This document shows positions 18,903 through 27,844 of a stretch of DNA of 64,000 nt, one piece after another (position 1 is the stretch's first letter; every line of letters begins with the position of its first letter). The notes under the pieces are model-generated. The model had not been told where the DNA came from and made no database searches. It saw only the letters and a program-made list of their open reading frames with translations. This DNA comes from Desulfobacteraceae bacterium (lineage in GTDB: Bacteria > Desulfobacterota > DSM-4660 > Desulfatiglandales > Desulfatiglandaceae), in contig JAUWMR010000014.1 in NCBI GenBank assembly GCA_030613055.1, positions 18,113-82,112 on the forward strand, written 5' to 3'. Position numbers and translations under genes: made by a program.

Positions 18903-18996
18903 GCGTAAAAGAAAGACTTGTAGGGGAGCCTTCAGGCTCCCTTACACAGTCTTAAATCCTTTCACCTTAACAGGCGATTTGAAAATAAAAGGAATA

Positions 18997-19812
18997 ATGG
19001 CTATGGAACCAGCTCCCTTACTCAAGGTCAACAACATTGAGGTCATCTACGAACATGTGATACTGGTGCTGAAAGGGGTCTCCCTGGATGTGTATGAAGG
19101 GCAGATCGCCTCTCTTCTGGGCGCCAACGGCGCTGGTAAGAGCACGACCCTGAAGGCGATTTCCAACCTTGTCAAGGCCGAGCGGGGCGAGGTGACCAAG
19201 GGGACCGTGGAATTTGACGGGAAGCGGGTTGACAGGCTGTTTGCGCCCGCACTTGTGAAAATGGGTGTCATCCAGATAATGGAAGGAAGGCACACCTTTG
19301 AACATTTGACCGTTGAAGATGATCTTCTCACCGGCGCATATACAAGGGGTCGAGACAAAAAAGGGATCAAAGAGGCCCTGGACCGGGTCTACGGGTATTT
19401 CCCCCGTCTTAAGGAACGCCGCAGTGCCAAGACGGGTTACATATCCGGGGGCGAGATGCAGATGTGCGCCATTGGACGTGGCCTCATGGCAAAGCCCAGG
19501 ATCATGCTATTGGATGAACCTTCCATGGGACTGGCGCCGTTATTGGTGAAAGAGATTTTCGAGATCATCGTTAGACTCAACAAGGAGGAAAATGTGGGGA
19601 TGCTGTTAGCCGAGCAGAATGCAGCCATGGCCCTCGAGTATGCTGAGTACGGGTACGTGATGGAAAATGGCCGGGTGGTCCTGGATGGGGATGCCGAAAC
19701 CCTCAAAAACAATGCCGATGTAAAGGAGTTCTACTTAGGCCTGACAGAAATCGGAAAGAAGAGTTACCGGGACGTGAAGCATTACCATAGAAGGAAGAGG
19801 TGGCTGGCTTAG
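18997..19812 (+). CDS. Liv-type ABC importer ATPase (LivF-like), system 1
   Basis: Second ATPase of the importer. Walker A GANGAGKSTT, signature YISGGEMQMCAIGRGL, Walker B IMLLDEPSMGL, H-loop region LLAEQNAAMALEYAEYGYVMENG. Start ATG 18997 follows AAAAGGAATA; the frame is open upstream to 18895 but that part is not LivF-like. The C-terminal tail (YRDVKHYHRRKRWL) is longer and more basic than usual. A strong terminator follows 40 bases later, so this is the last gene of the operon. Confidence 0.92.
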   Translation: MAMEPAPLLKVNNIEVIYEHVILVLKGVSLDVYEGQIASLLGANGAGKSTTLKAISNLVKAERGEVTKGTVEFDGKRVDRLFAPALVKMGVIQIMEGRHTFEHLTVEDDLLTGAYTRGRDKKGIKEALDRVYGYFPRLKERRSAKTGYISGGEMQMCAIGRGLMAKPRIMLLDEPSMGLAPLLVKEIFEIIVRLNKEENVGMLLAEQNAAMALEYAEYGYVMENGRVVLDGDAETLKNNADVKEFYLGLTEIGKKSYRDVKHYHRRKRWLA

Positions 19813-19852
19813 TAAAGTGACAAGTGACGAGTGATGAGTAACAAGCGAAAAA

Positions 19853-19885
19853 GGCCGGGCAAGTGAGTTCCCGGCCTCTTTTTTT
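19853..19885 (+). terminator. Rho-independent terminator after importer operon 1
   Basis: Perfect 7-bp stem GGCCGGG (19853-19859) / CCCGGCC (19870-19876), 10-base loop, then a run of T (TCTTTTTTT). It closes the ligase-importer operon. The bases before it (19812-19850) are again degenerate repeats of GTGACAAGTGACGAGTGA. Confidence 0.9.
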
Positions 19886-20011
19886 ATTACGTTCTGGATA
19901 GCCACATCGTGTGTGCGTGGATCTTTGCTCTGACAAATTAAAGGGACATATTTTGTGATTCATTAACCCTATTCCTTTGATCCTTGTCCAGGATATTTGA
20001 AGGAGGATAAA

Positions 20012-21445
20012 ATGGCAATCAAGACTTCAGAAGAATATTTTGAAAGACTTAAGAGAATGAAACCCAACGTCTATGCCCATGGGAAGAAAATAGGACGGGA
20101 CGACCCAATTCTTGAACTCCCCATCAACACCCTTAAATTTACCTTTGATGCCGTTAATGATCCTGAATTAAAAGATATGGTTGTCACCCATTCCCACCTT
20201 ACCGGTGAAAAAATAAATCGTTTCACCTCACTTAACCTCAGCATAGAAGACCTTTACACGCAGCAGGAAATGAAGCGAAAGTGCTGTCACAGGGTTGGAG
20301 GGTGCACCCAGCGCTGCATGGCGGTGGATACCATGAATGCCATAGGCGTCGTTACAAAGGAGATCGATGAGGCCAAGGGGACTCAATACCATGATAATTT
20401 CCTTGAGTTCTTGAAATATTATCAGGCCAATGATCTGGTGGGAAGTACTGCCATGAGCGATGTCAAGGGCGATCGAAAATCCAGGCCCTCCCAGCAGGAG
20501 GATCCGGATCTCTATGTACATGTGGTGAAAAAAACAAATAAAGGGATTGTGGTCCGGGGAGCAAAAAACCACATTACCATGGGACCGTACGTTGATGAGC
20601 ACCTGGTGCTCCCCACACGGAGCATGACAAAGGAAGAGGGCGATTGGGCAGTCTCGTTTGCCATTCCTGCGGATACGGATGGTGTCAGGATTATATCCCG
20701 TATTGTTACACCCAGACGGAGGATAGATCTTAAGGCTCCTTATAACATTTATGGCGTAGCTGACTCGGTGGTCGTTTTCGACGATGTCTTTGTGCCCTGG
20801 GATCGGGTATTTATGTGTGGAGAATGGGAATTTGCCGGCAGGCTGGCCCTGACCTTTGCCGGGTTTCACAGGCATTCCTACTGCGGATGCAAACCCGCTG
20901 TCACGGATATTATCATGGGGGCAACGGCCCTTGTGGCTGAGTACAGCGGTGTAGGTAATGCCCCCCATATTGTGGATGAATTGACCGAATTGATGATCAT
21001 TGCTGAGTTAGTCTATGCCTCAGGCATAGCGGCTGCGGCAAAGGCCACAAAAACGTCATCCGGGATCTATACTCCCATGTTTGTCTATTCCAATACAGGA
21101 AGATATCTGGCCGGTACCAACATTTACCATGAATATGACATCCTGGCATCCATTGCAGGGGGTCTTCCTTCAACTCTCCCTACTGAAGAGGATTGGTTAA
21201 ATCCTAAGACTGGCCCTGATCTGGAAAAGTACTTCCGTCGCAAACCCGGGATCTCCGCTGAAAAACTACATCGGATTTATCGGTTTATTTCGGATTTTTC
21301 CTGTTCGGCCATAGGCGGTTGGGCACAGTATGCCGGGGTCCATGGGGGCGGATCACCTGTCATGGAAAAAATCGGAATCCGCTCTGAATATGATCTTGAA
21401 TCCAAAAAACAGATTGTCAAATACCTGGCGGGTATCAAGGATTAA
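20012..21445 (+). CDS. 4-hydroxybutyryl-CoA dehydratase / HpaB-fold family flavoprotein (paralog 2)
   Basis: Same family as the 9.2-kb gene. Cluster ligands are conserved: C98 and C102 (GCTQRC), H286 and C293 (HRHSYCGC, seven apart as in the Clostridium dehydratase). Extra cysteines C91, C92 and C291 lie beside these positions. Other marks: FDDVFVPWDRVFMCGE and GVHGGGSPVMEK. ATG 20012 follows GGAGG; the upstream TTG at 19997 overlaps the ribosome-binding site and is rejected. It stands between the ligase-importer operon and an oppositely oriented alcohol dehydrogenase, consistent with gamma-hydroxyacyl-CoA metabolism. Confidence 0.85.
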   Translation: MAIKTSEEYFERLKRMKPNVYAHGKKIGRDDPILELPINTLKFTFDAVNDPELKDMVVTHSHLTGEKINRFTSLNLSIEDLYTQQEMKRKCCHRVGGCTQRCMAVDTMNAIGVVTKEIDEAKGTQYHDNFLEFLKYYQANDLVGSTAMSDVKGDRKSRPSQQEDPDLYVHVVKKTNKGIVVRGAKNHITMGPYVDEHLVLPTRSMTKEEGDWAVSFAIPADTDGVRIISRIVTPRRRIDLKAPYNIYGVADSVVVFDDVFVPWDRVFMCGEWEFAGRLALTFAGFHRHSYCGCKPAVTDIIMGATALVAEYSGVGNAPHIVDELTELMIIAELVYASGIAAAAKATKTSSGIYTPMFVYSNTGRYLAGTNIYHEYDILASIAGGLPSTLPTEEDWLNPKTGPDLEKYFRRKPGISAEKLHRIYRFISDFSCSAIGGWAQYAGVHGGGSPVMEKIGIRSEYDLESKKQIVKYLAGIKD

Positions 21446-21470
21446 GAGTAAAGAATCCGCGAATTAAAGT

Positions 21471-22658
21471 TCAAATGACGAAGCTTCCCGCCCATATATC
21501 CTGAAAAAGTTGCCTGAGATTTTCCTCTTTGCACTTGCATGGAGTGGTATACATGTTGGGATCCGCACCGGCGACACTCACTAAGGTCTCTATCTCTTCC
21601 TTCATCTGTTTCTCTGTGATACCGACTTCTTTCAAACTTAAGGGCTCTCCTATTTCTCTTTCCAGATCTCTTATTTTCTGAATAAACTTTTGTATCCTCT
21701 CCTGATCTGAATTGGCATTAATTCCTACAAACCTGGCAGCAATCACAAGTCTCTCAACCGGATCGGGAGCATTAGGAAGAGGAGGGTTTGAAGAAATATA
21801 CTCCAGGGAATAAGGCAGGGCTATTCCCACTGCCCGGCCGTGGGGGATATGAAACACGGCTCCCACCGAATGGGCCAGGGCATGAGAAAGCCCTGTATTA
21901 CTATTGCCGAATCCTAACCCGGCAATAGTAGCAGCATTCTGCATTTTCTCCCTGGCCAAGGGATCGCTGCCATCCCGGTACGCTTTGGGAAGCCACTCGA
22001 AGGCCATTTTCATGGCCTGCAGGCAGAGTCCGTCGCTGAAATCGGTTTGCTGCCTGGATGTATAGCCATCTACGGCATGGCCCAGGACATCTATGCCGGT
22101 GCTCGCAGTCAATCCCTTAGGCAACCCTGTTGTAAGCTCCGGGTCCAGGACCGATATGTCAGGAACGATGTCATTGTGGGCAAATATAATCTTTTTATTT
22201 TCAGCTATGTCTGTGAGAACTGCCACCCATGTCACATCCGCACCAGTGCCGCTGGTGGTAGGCACGGACAAAAACTTAGCCTTTTGCCGCAGGTTTAACT
22301 CGACCTTCGGGAAAATAGGTTTACCGGCCAGGTCCGGTCTTTCATAGAGGACCCATGCCGCCTTTGCAGTGTCTATTGCAGATCCCCCGCCAAAACCAAT
22401 AACCCACTGCGGTTCAAAATCGATAAGGACCCTGCTGCCGGCAAGCGCTACCTCAATAGACGGCTCCTGCTCTGCCCCATCCCAGACCTTTACTTCATAT
22501 CCCGCATCTCTGACGGTTTCCACAAGTCTTTCGCAAAACTTTACCATGGTCTTATCCGTAATCAGCACTGCATTACTGCCCTTACCCTCAATCTCTGGTC
22601 CTAATTTTTCCAATGCACCTTTGCCAAAGAGCACCTTCGGGCTGAGAAAATATGGCAT
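21471..22658 (-). CDS. Iron-containing alcohol dehydrogenase
   Basis: NAD(P)-dependent group III dehydrogenase. GFGGGSAIDTAKAAW (residues about 96-110) binds the nucleotide; metal ligands are visible as TGIDVLGHAVD (Asp and His), LSHALAHSVGA and IPHGRAVG. Length 395 is normal. ATG follows AAGGAGGG. Converges with paralog 2 of the dehydratase family (25 bases between stops). 4-hydroxybutyrate dehydrogenase belongs to this superfamily, so interconversion of a hydroxy acid and its semialdehyde is a reasonable inference, not proven. Confidence 0.9.
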   Translation of the reverse strand: MPYFLSPKVLFGKGALEKLGPEIEGKGSNAVLITDKTMVKFCERLVETVRDAGYEVKVWDGAEQEPSIEVALAGSRVLIDFEPQWVIGFGGGSAIDTAKAAWVLYERPDLAGKPIFPKVELNLRQKAKFLSVPTTSGTGADVTWVAVLTDIAENKKIIFAHNDIVPDISVLDPELTTGLPKGLTASTGIDVLGHAVDGYTSRQQTDFSDGLCLQAMKMAFEWLPKAYRDGSDPLAREKMQNAATIAGLGFGNSNTGLSHALAHSVGAVFHIPHGRAVGIALPYSLEYISSNPPLPNAPDPVERLVIAARFVGINANSDQERIQKFIQKIRDLEREIGEPLSLKEVGITEKQMKEEIETLVSVAGADPNMYTTPCKCKEENLRQLFQDIWAGSFVI

Positions 22659-22797
22659 TTTTATCCCTCCTTAAGTTGCTGCCTTTCGACTGCCACGGCA
22701 CGGCTATGCTTGAAAATTTTCAGATATCACATCTTCCCACAATTCATCAGGGCTCCAAAAAAATAAAAAAGCAATTAAGACAATAATCCCAATCGCC

Positions 22798-23466
22798 TTA
22801 TGCTCTATCAAGAGTGTAACCCTTTTCCAAATCTTCGATGATAATATTGGCTGCGATTCGAGCCCCTATACCCGGAGGCAGGCCGCACTTCTCAAAGCCT
22901 TTGTCGCTGATGAAGGCAGGGTACCCTTCAATAATATCTGCTGTATCGTAATATCGCCCGAAGATGACATTTTGATGGATTTCTCTGCACTTGGTGGTTC
23001 CCAATGCCTTTTCAAAGCGATGAATAAGCTTCCGGCATTTCCCGTATAACCGGGCATTGGCGGCAAAAGCCAGGAGGTCATCTTTACCAAAATAGAGTGC
23101 AAGGGCTGTCATCCCCCCTGAGATCGCCCCGCAGGTCTCACCGGTCAGGGCAATACCGGGAAAAGGGGAAAGAGCCGTGATAACCTTGATATCGCCGAAT
23201 CCAAATTCCTCCATAATGGCCAAAGCGGAACTCTTGGCGCAACTCTGGCTCACCTGTTCATATTCCTCGGCCATCCTCTGAACCCGGTCCAGGATTTGTT
23301 TTTTCCGGCTGATCACTTCATCAGGATCAAGTTTTTTCCTTGGGATCCCATGTTGTGATAACTTCTTCAACCTGGCCTCAATGGCCGGTCTGTCTTCAGG
23401 CCCTTTGGCCAATTCCTCGACCTTGCTCTTCAGAGCCCCATAATCCGGAGATGCTTTTTCTGTCAT
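22798..23466 (-). CDS. C_GCAxxG_C_C family redox protein
   Basis: Small cysteine-rich protein of the family named after its motif; often encoded near anaerobic redox enzymes, function unproven. Visible: SCAKSSALAIMEEFG, LTGETCGAISGGMTALAL (the GCAxxG core, here TCGAISGG), RLYGKCRKLIHRFEKALGTTKCREI, and a later KCGLPPG, giving the spaced cysteines. N-terminal 80 residues are charged and helical. I start at ATG 23466, preceded by AGGAGG; the frame continues upstream to 23739 through repeat-like DNA and is not used. Confidence 0.82.
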   Translation of the reverse strand: MTEKASPDYGALKSKVEELAKGPEDRPAIEARLKKLSQHGIPRKKLDPDEVISRKKQILDRVQRMAEEYEQVSQSCAKSSALAIMEEFGFGDIKVITALSPFPGIALTGETCGAISGGMTALALYFGKDDLLAFAANARLYGKCRKLIHRFEKALGTTKCREIHQNVIFGRYYDTADIIEGYPAFISDKGFEKCGLPPGIGARIAANIIIEDLEKGYTLDRA

Positions 23467-24324
23467 GGTTTCCTCCTCAAAGTTAGTTCGCTTCAATCCC
23501 TCGCCGCTGAAACAGCGGGGAGAATAATAGAATAATGGAACGGTGGAAAATAGGGTAAAAACCGGAACATTCAAATAGTTATACAAATTCCGAGATGTTA
23601 AGTCAACTACCACCCCAAAAAGGGATGGCTTAATAAATAGCATTCTGAAAGGATGTTGTTGAAAAACGAACAACCTGTCATTGCGCGAAGTACCGAAAGC
23701 TTTCGGGACGACGAAGCAATCCCCCACTTTAGAGATCATGAGATTGCTTCGCTTCGCCCCGCCCCACTAGAGAGGCTGTGTCGTAATGTCATTGCGAGGA
23801 GTCACGCCAGGGCGTGACGACGACGCAATCTCGTAACGCGTCGAAATTGGGGGGATTGCCACGCTCCCTTTGGTCGCTCGCAATGACCGGGAGAGATTGT
23901 GACACAGTCTCTATAGCGGGATGGTTTGTGATATTGTCATCTGTGCCGTGATTGGTGATTGCCATTTTTGTATAAATAAAGTAGATTGCCTACAGGTAAC
24001 TACTCAGGTTATTTAGGCTGAATGTCCCGCGGAACGCGGGATTAGTAAAGGGCTGAATCACAGATAAGGACTAAATGCTGAGGACTGAGGACTAAGCCTG
24101 CCCGCCGTCCTGCCCCGATAGCGGGATCTACGCTTCACTCCGACAGGCGGGGGTTAAGCCTTTTTCTCAGTCCTCAGTCCTTTCACCTCAGTCCTGATAC
24201 CTTCTACCTTCAGTCTAAACACCTTCAGCCTGACTACGTGAGTAGTCACGCCTACAGTAAAGAACGTATGCTCAGAATATTATTCTTTAAAGTTTAAACA
24301 GACGCCAGAAAGGAGGGCCTATCA
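23467..24324. other. 858-bp gene-free region packed with repeats
   Basis: Contains a REP-like stretch at 23676-23757 (TGTCATTGCGCGAAG ... GAAGCAATC), a MITE-like element at 23771-23912, a long inverted repeat at about 24075-24182 (CTGAGGACTGAGGACT against CTCAGTCCTCAGTCC around GC-rich CTGCCCGCC palindromes), and degenerate TTCAGCCTG words up to 24235. The acyl-CoA dehydrogenase promoter should lie in 24240-24310. Confidence 0.6.
23771..23912. repeat. MITE-like element with 12-bp terminal inverted repeats
   Basis: Terminal arms AGAGGCTGTGTC (23771-23782) and GACACAGTCTCT (23901-23912) match at 11 of 12 positions. Inside is a REP module: TGTCATTGCGAGGAG, a CACGCC/GGCGTG palindrome, GACGCAATCTCG, and GATTGCCACG...CTCGCAATGACC. 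The same module occurs at 50674-50870, 52747-52878 and in short form at 14373-14405. Confidence 0.65.
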
Positions 24325-25539
24325 ATGAAAAGGTATGGCGATTTTATCACTTCGGAGGAAGATCAGCTTTTATTAACCACAGTTCGAAAATACATAGACA
24401 AAGAGGTTATGCCGGTCCGTATGCAGTTGGATGAAGATCACGCTGTCTTCGAGAAAGTATATGAGGGCCTGGTAAAGCTTGGCATTCAGAAGCGGGGCTT
24501 CTCCCCGCGATATGGCGGCCTGGGCATAAGGTCAGCCGCTACAATCTGTGCCATATCCGAGGAAATAGCACGGGGGGACAGCGGCCTTTCGCTTCACGCC
24601 TTGATCATACCGTGGTGTTTGGCCGCGGCCATGGGGGGTAGGAACACGGTCGTCATGGACAAGTTTATCCCCATGTTTTGTGAAGACACACCTCGTTGCG
24701 GCTGTCTGGCCATTACCGAGCCGGCAGGGGGCTGCAATATTGAGGATGGGGCCGAACATGGCCTTACGATCCGTACAAAAGCCAAACTTGAGGGGGATGA
24801 ATGGGTCATCAACGGTGAGAAGATGTGGCCAAGTGGAGCCAGCGTGGCCGACCTTTACTGTGTTATATGCACTACCGATCCCAAACAAAAGGAAGAGGGC
24901 CTTGCCCTTATTTACGTGCCCAAGGATACACCCGGGCTTTCCTTTGGAAAACCGGAAGACAAAATGGGCATGAAGGTTACGGATGTCAACGCAGCCATTT
25001 ACTTTGACAATGTGCGTGTACCCAAGGAATACAGGGCAGCAGGTCCCGGTGTTGACTGGAAGCTATTCAGGGCCAACGTCAGTTGGGGGCGGCTTACGTC
25101 CGCGCCTATGACGGTGGGAAATGCCCAGGCTGTCCTGGAGATTGTCATGGAATACACCGGGACCCGGTTCTACGGCGGAAAATCGGTCAGAAACCATTCG
25201 CTCCAGGCGGCCATGCTCGCTGATATGGCCATTGGCATAGAGTCGGCCCGTGCCTTTTATCTTTCTGTGGCGGCCATGTTCAATAACCGGAAGAAATTCG
25301 GGAATCCTGGCGACGACTACCTCATGGCCAGGGCCAGTGCGGCCAAGGTATATGCCTGTGATGTGACCGAGATGGTATGCAGCAAGGCAATGGAACTCAT
25401 GGGTTCATACGGCTATGTGCGGGAATATCACGTGGAAAAATACCTGCGGGACAGCAAGATTGTTCAGTTGTGGCTGGGTGGCGGTCAGTTAGGTCGTTTA
25501 GACGTGGTTCAAAGCTACTATCCGTACGTGAAAGAGTGA
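24325..25539 (+). CDS. Acyl-CoA dehydrogenase family flavoprotein with altered catalytic-loop sequence
   Basis: FAD enzyme of 404 residues with the usual helical N-domain, beta middle domain (CLAITEPAGGCNIE, GEKMWPSGASVADLY) and helical C-domain (SKAMELMGSYGYVREYHVEKYLRDSK). The segment that normally reads YEGT, carrying the catalytic Glu of medium-chain type enzymes, is here QLWLGGGQLGRLD, without Glu. Either the base lies elsewhere, as in the isovaleryl/long-chain type, or the reaction differs. ATG follows AAAGGAGG. Neighbours suggest a role with the dehydratase paralogs in acyl-CoA oxidation. Confidence 0.88.
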   Translation: MKRYGDFITSEEDQLLLTTVRKYIDKEVMPVRMQLDEDHAVFEKVYEGLVKLGIQKRGFSPRYGGLGIRSAATICAISEEIARGDSGLSLHALIIPWCLAAAMGGRNTVVMDKFIPMFCEDTPRCGCLAITEPAGGCNIEDGAEHGLTIRTKAKLEGDEWVINGEKMWPSGASVADLYCVICTTDPKQKEEGLALIYVPKDTPGLSFGKPEDKMGMKVTDVNAAIYFDNVRVPKEYRAAGPGVDWKLFRANVSWGRLTSAPMTVGNAQAVLEIVMEYTGTRFYGGKSVRNHSLQAAMLADMAIGIESARAFYLSVAAMFNNRKKFGNPGDDYLMARASAAKVYACDVTEMVCSKAMELMGSYGYVREYHVEKYLRDSKIVQLWLGGGQLGRLDVVQSYYPYVKE

Positions 25540-25926
25540 AGATATTAATCATGTCTTCCATATTTCTTGCGCAGTTCGGGGGCCTTAGTGTCCCTCTCGG
25601 GGATGGTTGAAACCCCTAGCCTTCAGGCGAAGTAAAGCTTAGGTTGTCGGCGGGCGAATTGTCATTCCGGCCTCAGAGCCGGAATCCAGGGGATAGGACG
25701 ATTAGTAGTTCTGGATGCCGGTCGCAGATCCCGTGATCAGCGGGGATCAAGTCCGGCATGACGGCCGGAGCGAGTCCGGCTTGAAAACTGTTGATTTTAA
25801 TCAACAAATTATTGAAGCCTTCGTCTTATAGACGAAGGTTGTTCAGCTTTCTGGTCTTTGGACCCCCGTGGGTTCGAGCTGCCAAAGGAAGCGGTCAAGA
25901 GGTATTGAATACAAAGGAGGGTAGGC
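25540..25926. repeat. Gene-free region with REP-like repeats and a stable hairpin
   Basis: Holds a GTCATTCCGGCCTCAGAGCCGGAAT palindrome near 25660, a unit CCGGTCGCAGATCCCGTGAT...GTCCGGCATGACGG (about 25717-25764) that recurs at about 61978-62024, the palindrome GTTGATTTTAATCAAC near 25791, and a perfect 8-bp hairpin CCTTCGTC-TTATA-GACGAAGG (25818-25838). The following gene's ribosome-binding site AAAGGAGGG ends the region. Confidence 0.6.
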
Positions 25927-26436
25927 ATGCTGGATAATGAGTCCAGAGATGAATTATTGGACAAGATTGAAAAGGCGGCACACGATTATGAAAGGGATTT
26001 TCATGGTTGTTCAAGGTGTGTGTTAAAGCCGCTGCAAGACCATTTTGATCTTGGAAATGATGCGAGTCTAAAGGCATCGACCCCCCTGGCTGCTGGCGTT
26101 GCCATGCGCGGAGAGACATGTGGGGCCCTTTTGGGGGGATTGTTGGCCGTGGGCATTGCTACTGCAAGCGAGGAGTTTAAAGATACCGATGCTCTGACGA
26201 ATTCACTTGCTTCCGGGTTCAGGTTAGCGAGAATCGTTGAAAAGGAGTTCGGAACCACGAACTGCACAAAGATACAAACGGAAAAATTAGGGGTGTTCTA
26301 CAGTCTTGCCGACCCGGAACAGTACAAGGCATTCATCGAGGCAGGTGGTTACAGAGAGTGTTCTAAAGTCGTTGGTAAAATCGCCAGAATGACGGCGGAG
26401 TTCATCCTGGACTATAGGGACAAAATGGCCGGGTAA
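25927..26436 (+). CDS. C_GCAxxG_C_C family protein
   Basis: Second member of this family in the window, 169 residues. Pattern: GCSRCVLKPLQDHF at the N-terminus, MRGETCGALLGGLLAVGIA (core), VEKEFGTTNCTKIQTEKLG, GGYRECSKVVGKIA, i.e. cysteines in the same order as the protein encoded at 22.8 kb. ATG follows AAAGGAGGGTAGGC. Function unproven; probably soluble, cluster- or metal-binding by inference from the conserved cysteines. Confidence 0.8.
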   Translation: MLDNESRDELLDKIEKAAHDYERDFHGCSRCVLKPLQDHFDLGNDASLKASTPLAAGVAMRGETCGALLGGLLAVGIATASEEFKDTDALTNSLASGFRLARIVEKEFGTTNCTKIQTEKLGVFYSLADPEQYKAFIEAGGYRECSKVVGKIARMTAEFILDYRDKMAG

Positions 26437-26592
26437 ACTCTCCTGTTTACACAGGTCCAGTTTCATTATCCGGTCCTCATATGGATCTGTAGGCAAACAT
26501 TATAGAAATAAATAAGTTGAAAAATTGAAATTTCTGTTTATTTGGGCAAAACATATCCAATAACAATAATACCTTAATTCGGCTTTAGCTCA

Positions 26593-26759
26593 ATTAAGGT
26601 TGAGGGCTTCGTAAAAAGTCCAACTGCTGTGTTACGCTTCATCTTTCGTCGCTGCAGCGTACTGTAAGGACGCCTCACTCCTCAAGATTCGCAAGCCTTG
26701 CATTTGGAGCTTTTTATTTTGCCGTCTAATTGCTGACTTTTTACGAATTCATTAAGGTT
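26593..26759. repeat. MITE-like insertion with 13-bp inverted termini and 9-bp flanking direct repeats
   Basis: Perfect terminal inverted repeats TTCGTAAAAAGTC (26608-26620) and GACTTTTTACGAA (26735-26747), flanked on both sides by the direct repeat ATTAAGGTT (26593-26601 and 26751-26759). This looks like a non-autonomous transposable element with a target duplication. The rest of 26437-26797 shows no gene. Confidence 0.7.
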
Positions 26760-26797
26760 AAATTTCAAGCAATTGAAGATCACCGAGGAAACGGAGC

Positions 26798-27844
26798 ATG
26801 GAAAGGGTATTTGATAAGCCAAATTTTGCCACCACAATGATGGCTTATGTCCCATACAGGGACATCAAATGGGCAATCCAGGTGATCCTGGATAATTTTC
26901 CAGAGGCACCCTGCCTGCCGGTATTAAGCCGAAGTATGAAACATATGCTTGAGGGAATCCCTTGTTTGGTGTTTGATCGTGAAAAACGGCAAGTTATTTT
27001 GGACCCATCACCGGAGAGGGAACAGGAGCTCTTTGAATTCTATGAGAAATATGAAAAACAGGATCTGGATTATTTCACCACTACTCCTGAGACAGCACCG
27101 GGTTTTTACGCGTTACTTGAAAGACTAAAAGAAGCACGACCACCTGAACTCAAGTGGGTTGCTTTCCAGACTGCAGGGCCGGTGCTCTTGGCTGATGTAA
27201 TCAAGCAGCCCGACGGCAACCCCTCTTTCCATAATGAGACGTTGCGGGATATGCTGACCAAGGCTTCAAGCATGAAGTCAAGGTGGCTGGAGAAAAAAAT
27301 AAAGGAAGAACTTCCGGGTGTCGAAGTTATAGCTGGCCTGCCCGAAACAACCCTGGTTGGTTTTACTTCTGCAGGGGGAAGCGGAACAAGAGAAGAAATA
27401 GTAAACTGCATAAATGGGGGCTTTGAAGGATTGAATTGCGTTACCTGGATACACTGCTGTGCCAATATTGATTGGACCCTGCTTATCGACTCCAATGTTG
27501 ATGTCATCAATTTTGACGCCTACCAACACTCAGATAAAATAGCCCTTTACCATGAGGAGTTTCAGGCCTTTTTGGAGCGAGGAGGAATGCTGGCTTGGGG
27601 CATAGTGCCCGTCACCAATGAGCTTATTGCGAAAGAAAATGTTCAAACCCTGGTAGAGAGACTTGAACAGGGCATCAGCCTCCTTGTCAGGAATGGTGTT
27701 GATGAAGGATTGCTGGTATCGTCTTCTTGGTTAATGCCCTCCTGTGATACCGTAATGATGACCCCCGAACAATCGGATCTCGCCTTCAACATGACTAAAG
27801 AAATATCTGACATTATGCGTGGCAAATATGGTTTTAACTGCTGA
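26798..27844 (+). CDS. UroD/MetE-superfamily protein, core-MetE-like methyltransferase
   Basis: 348-residue TIM-barrel protein resembling the C-terminal catalytic half of cobalamin-independent methionine synthase without the N-terminal half. Zinc-site candidates: WIHCCANIDWTLL (HxC, about residues 221-223) and LMPSCDTVM (Cys near 312). Short core-MetE enzymes are known or thought to take methyl groups from corrinoid proteins to make methionine; that role here is inference. ATG follows GAGGAAACGGAG. It stands alone between repeat-rich spacers, about 17 kb from the corrinoid protein gene. Confidence 0.7.
   Translation: MERVFDKPNFATTMMAYVPYRDIKWAIQVILDNFPEAPCLPVLSRSMKHMLEGIPCLVFDREKRQVILDPSPEREQELFEFYEKYEKQDLDYFTTTPETAPGFYALLERLKEARPPELKWVAFQTAGPVLLADVIKQPDGNPSFHNETLRDMLTKASSMKSRWLEKKIKEELPGVEVIAGLPETTLVGFTSAGGSGTREEIVNCINGGFEGLNCVTWIHCCANIDWTLLIDSNVDVINFDAYQHSDKIALYHEEFQAFLERGGMLAWGIVPVTNELIAKENVQTLVERLEQGISLLVRNGVDEGLLVSSSWLMPSCDTVMMTPEQSDLAFNMTKEISDIMRGKYGFNC

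Noticed and set aside
20228..20968. Long minus-strand open frame of 246 codons
   Set aside because: It is antisense to the second dehydratase-like gene, has no family resemblance and no ribosome-binding site; it is a shadow of that gene's codon bias.
23467..23739. Upstream extension of the C_GCAxxG_C_C protein
   Set aside because: A proper AGGAGG precedes ATG 23466 and the extension translates REP-type repeat DNA.
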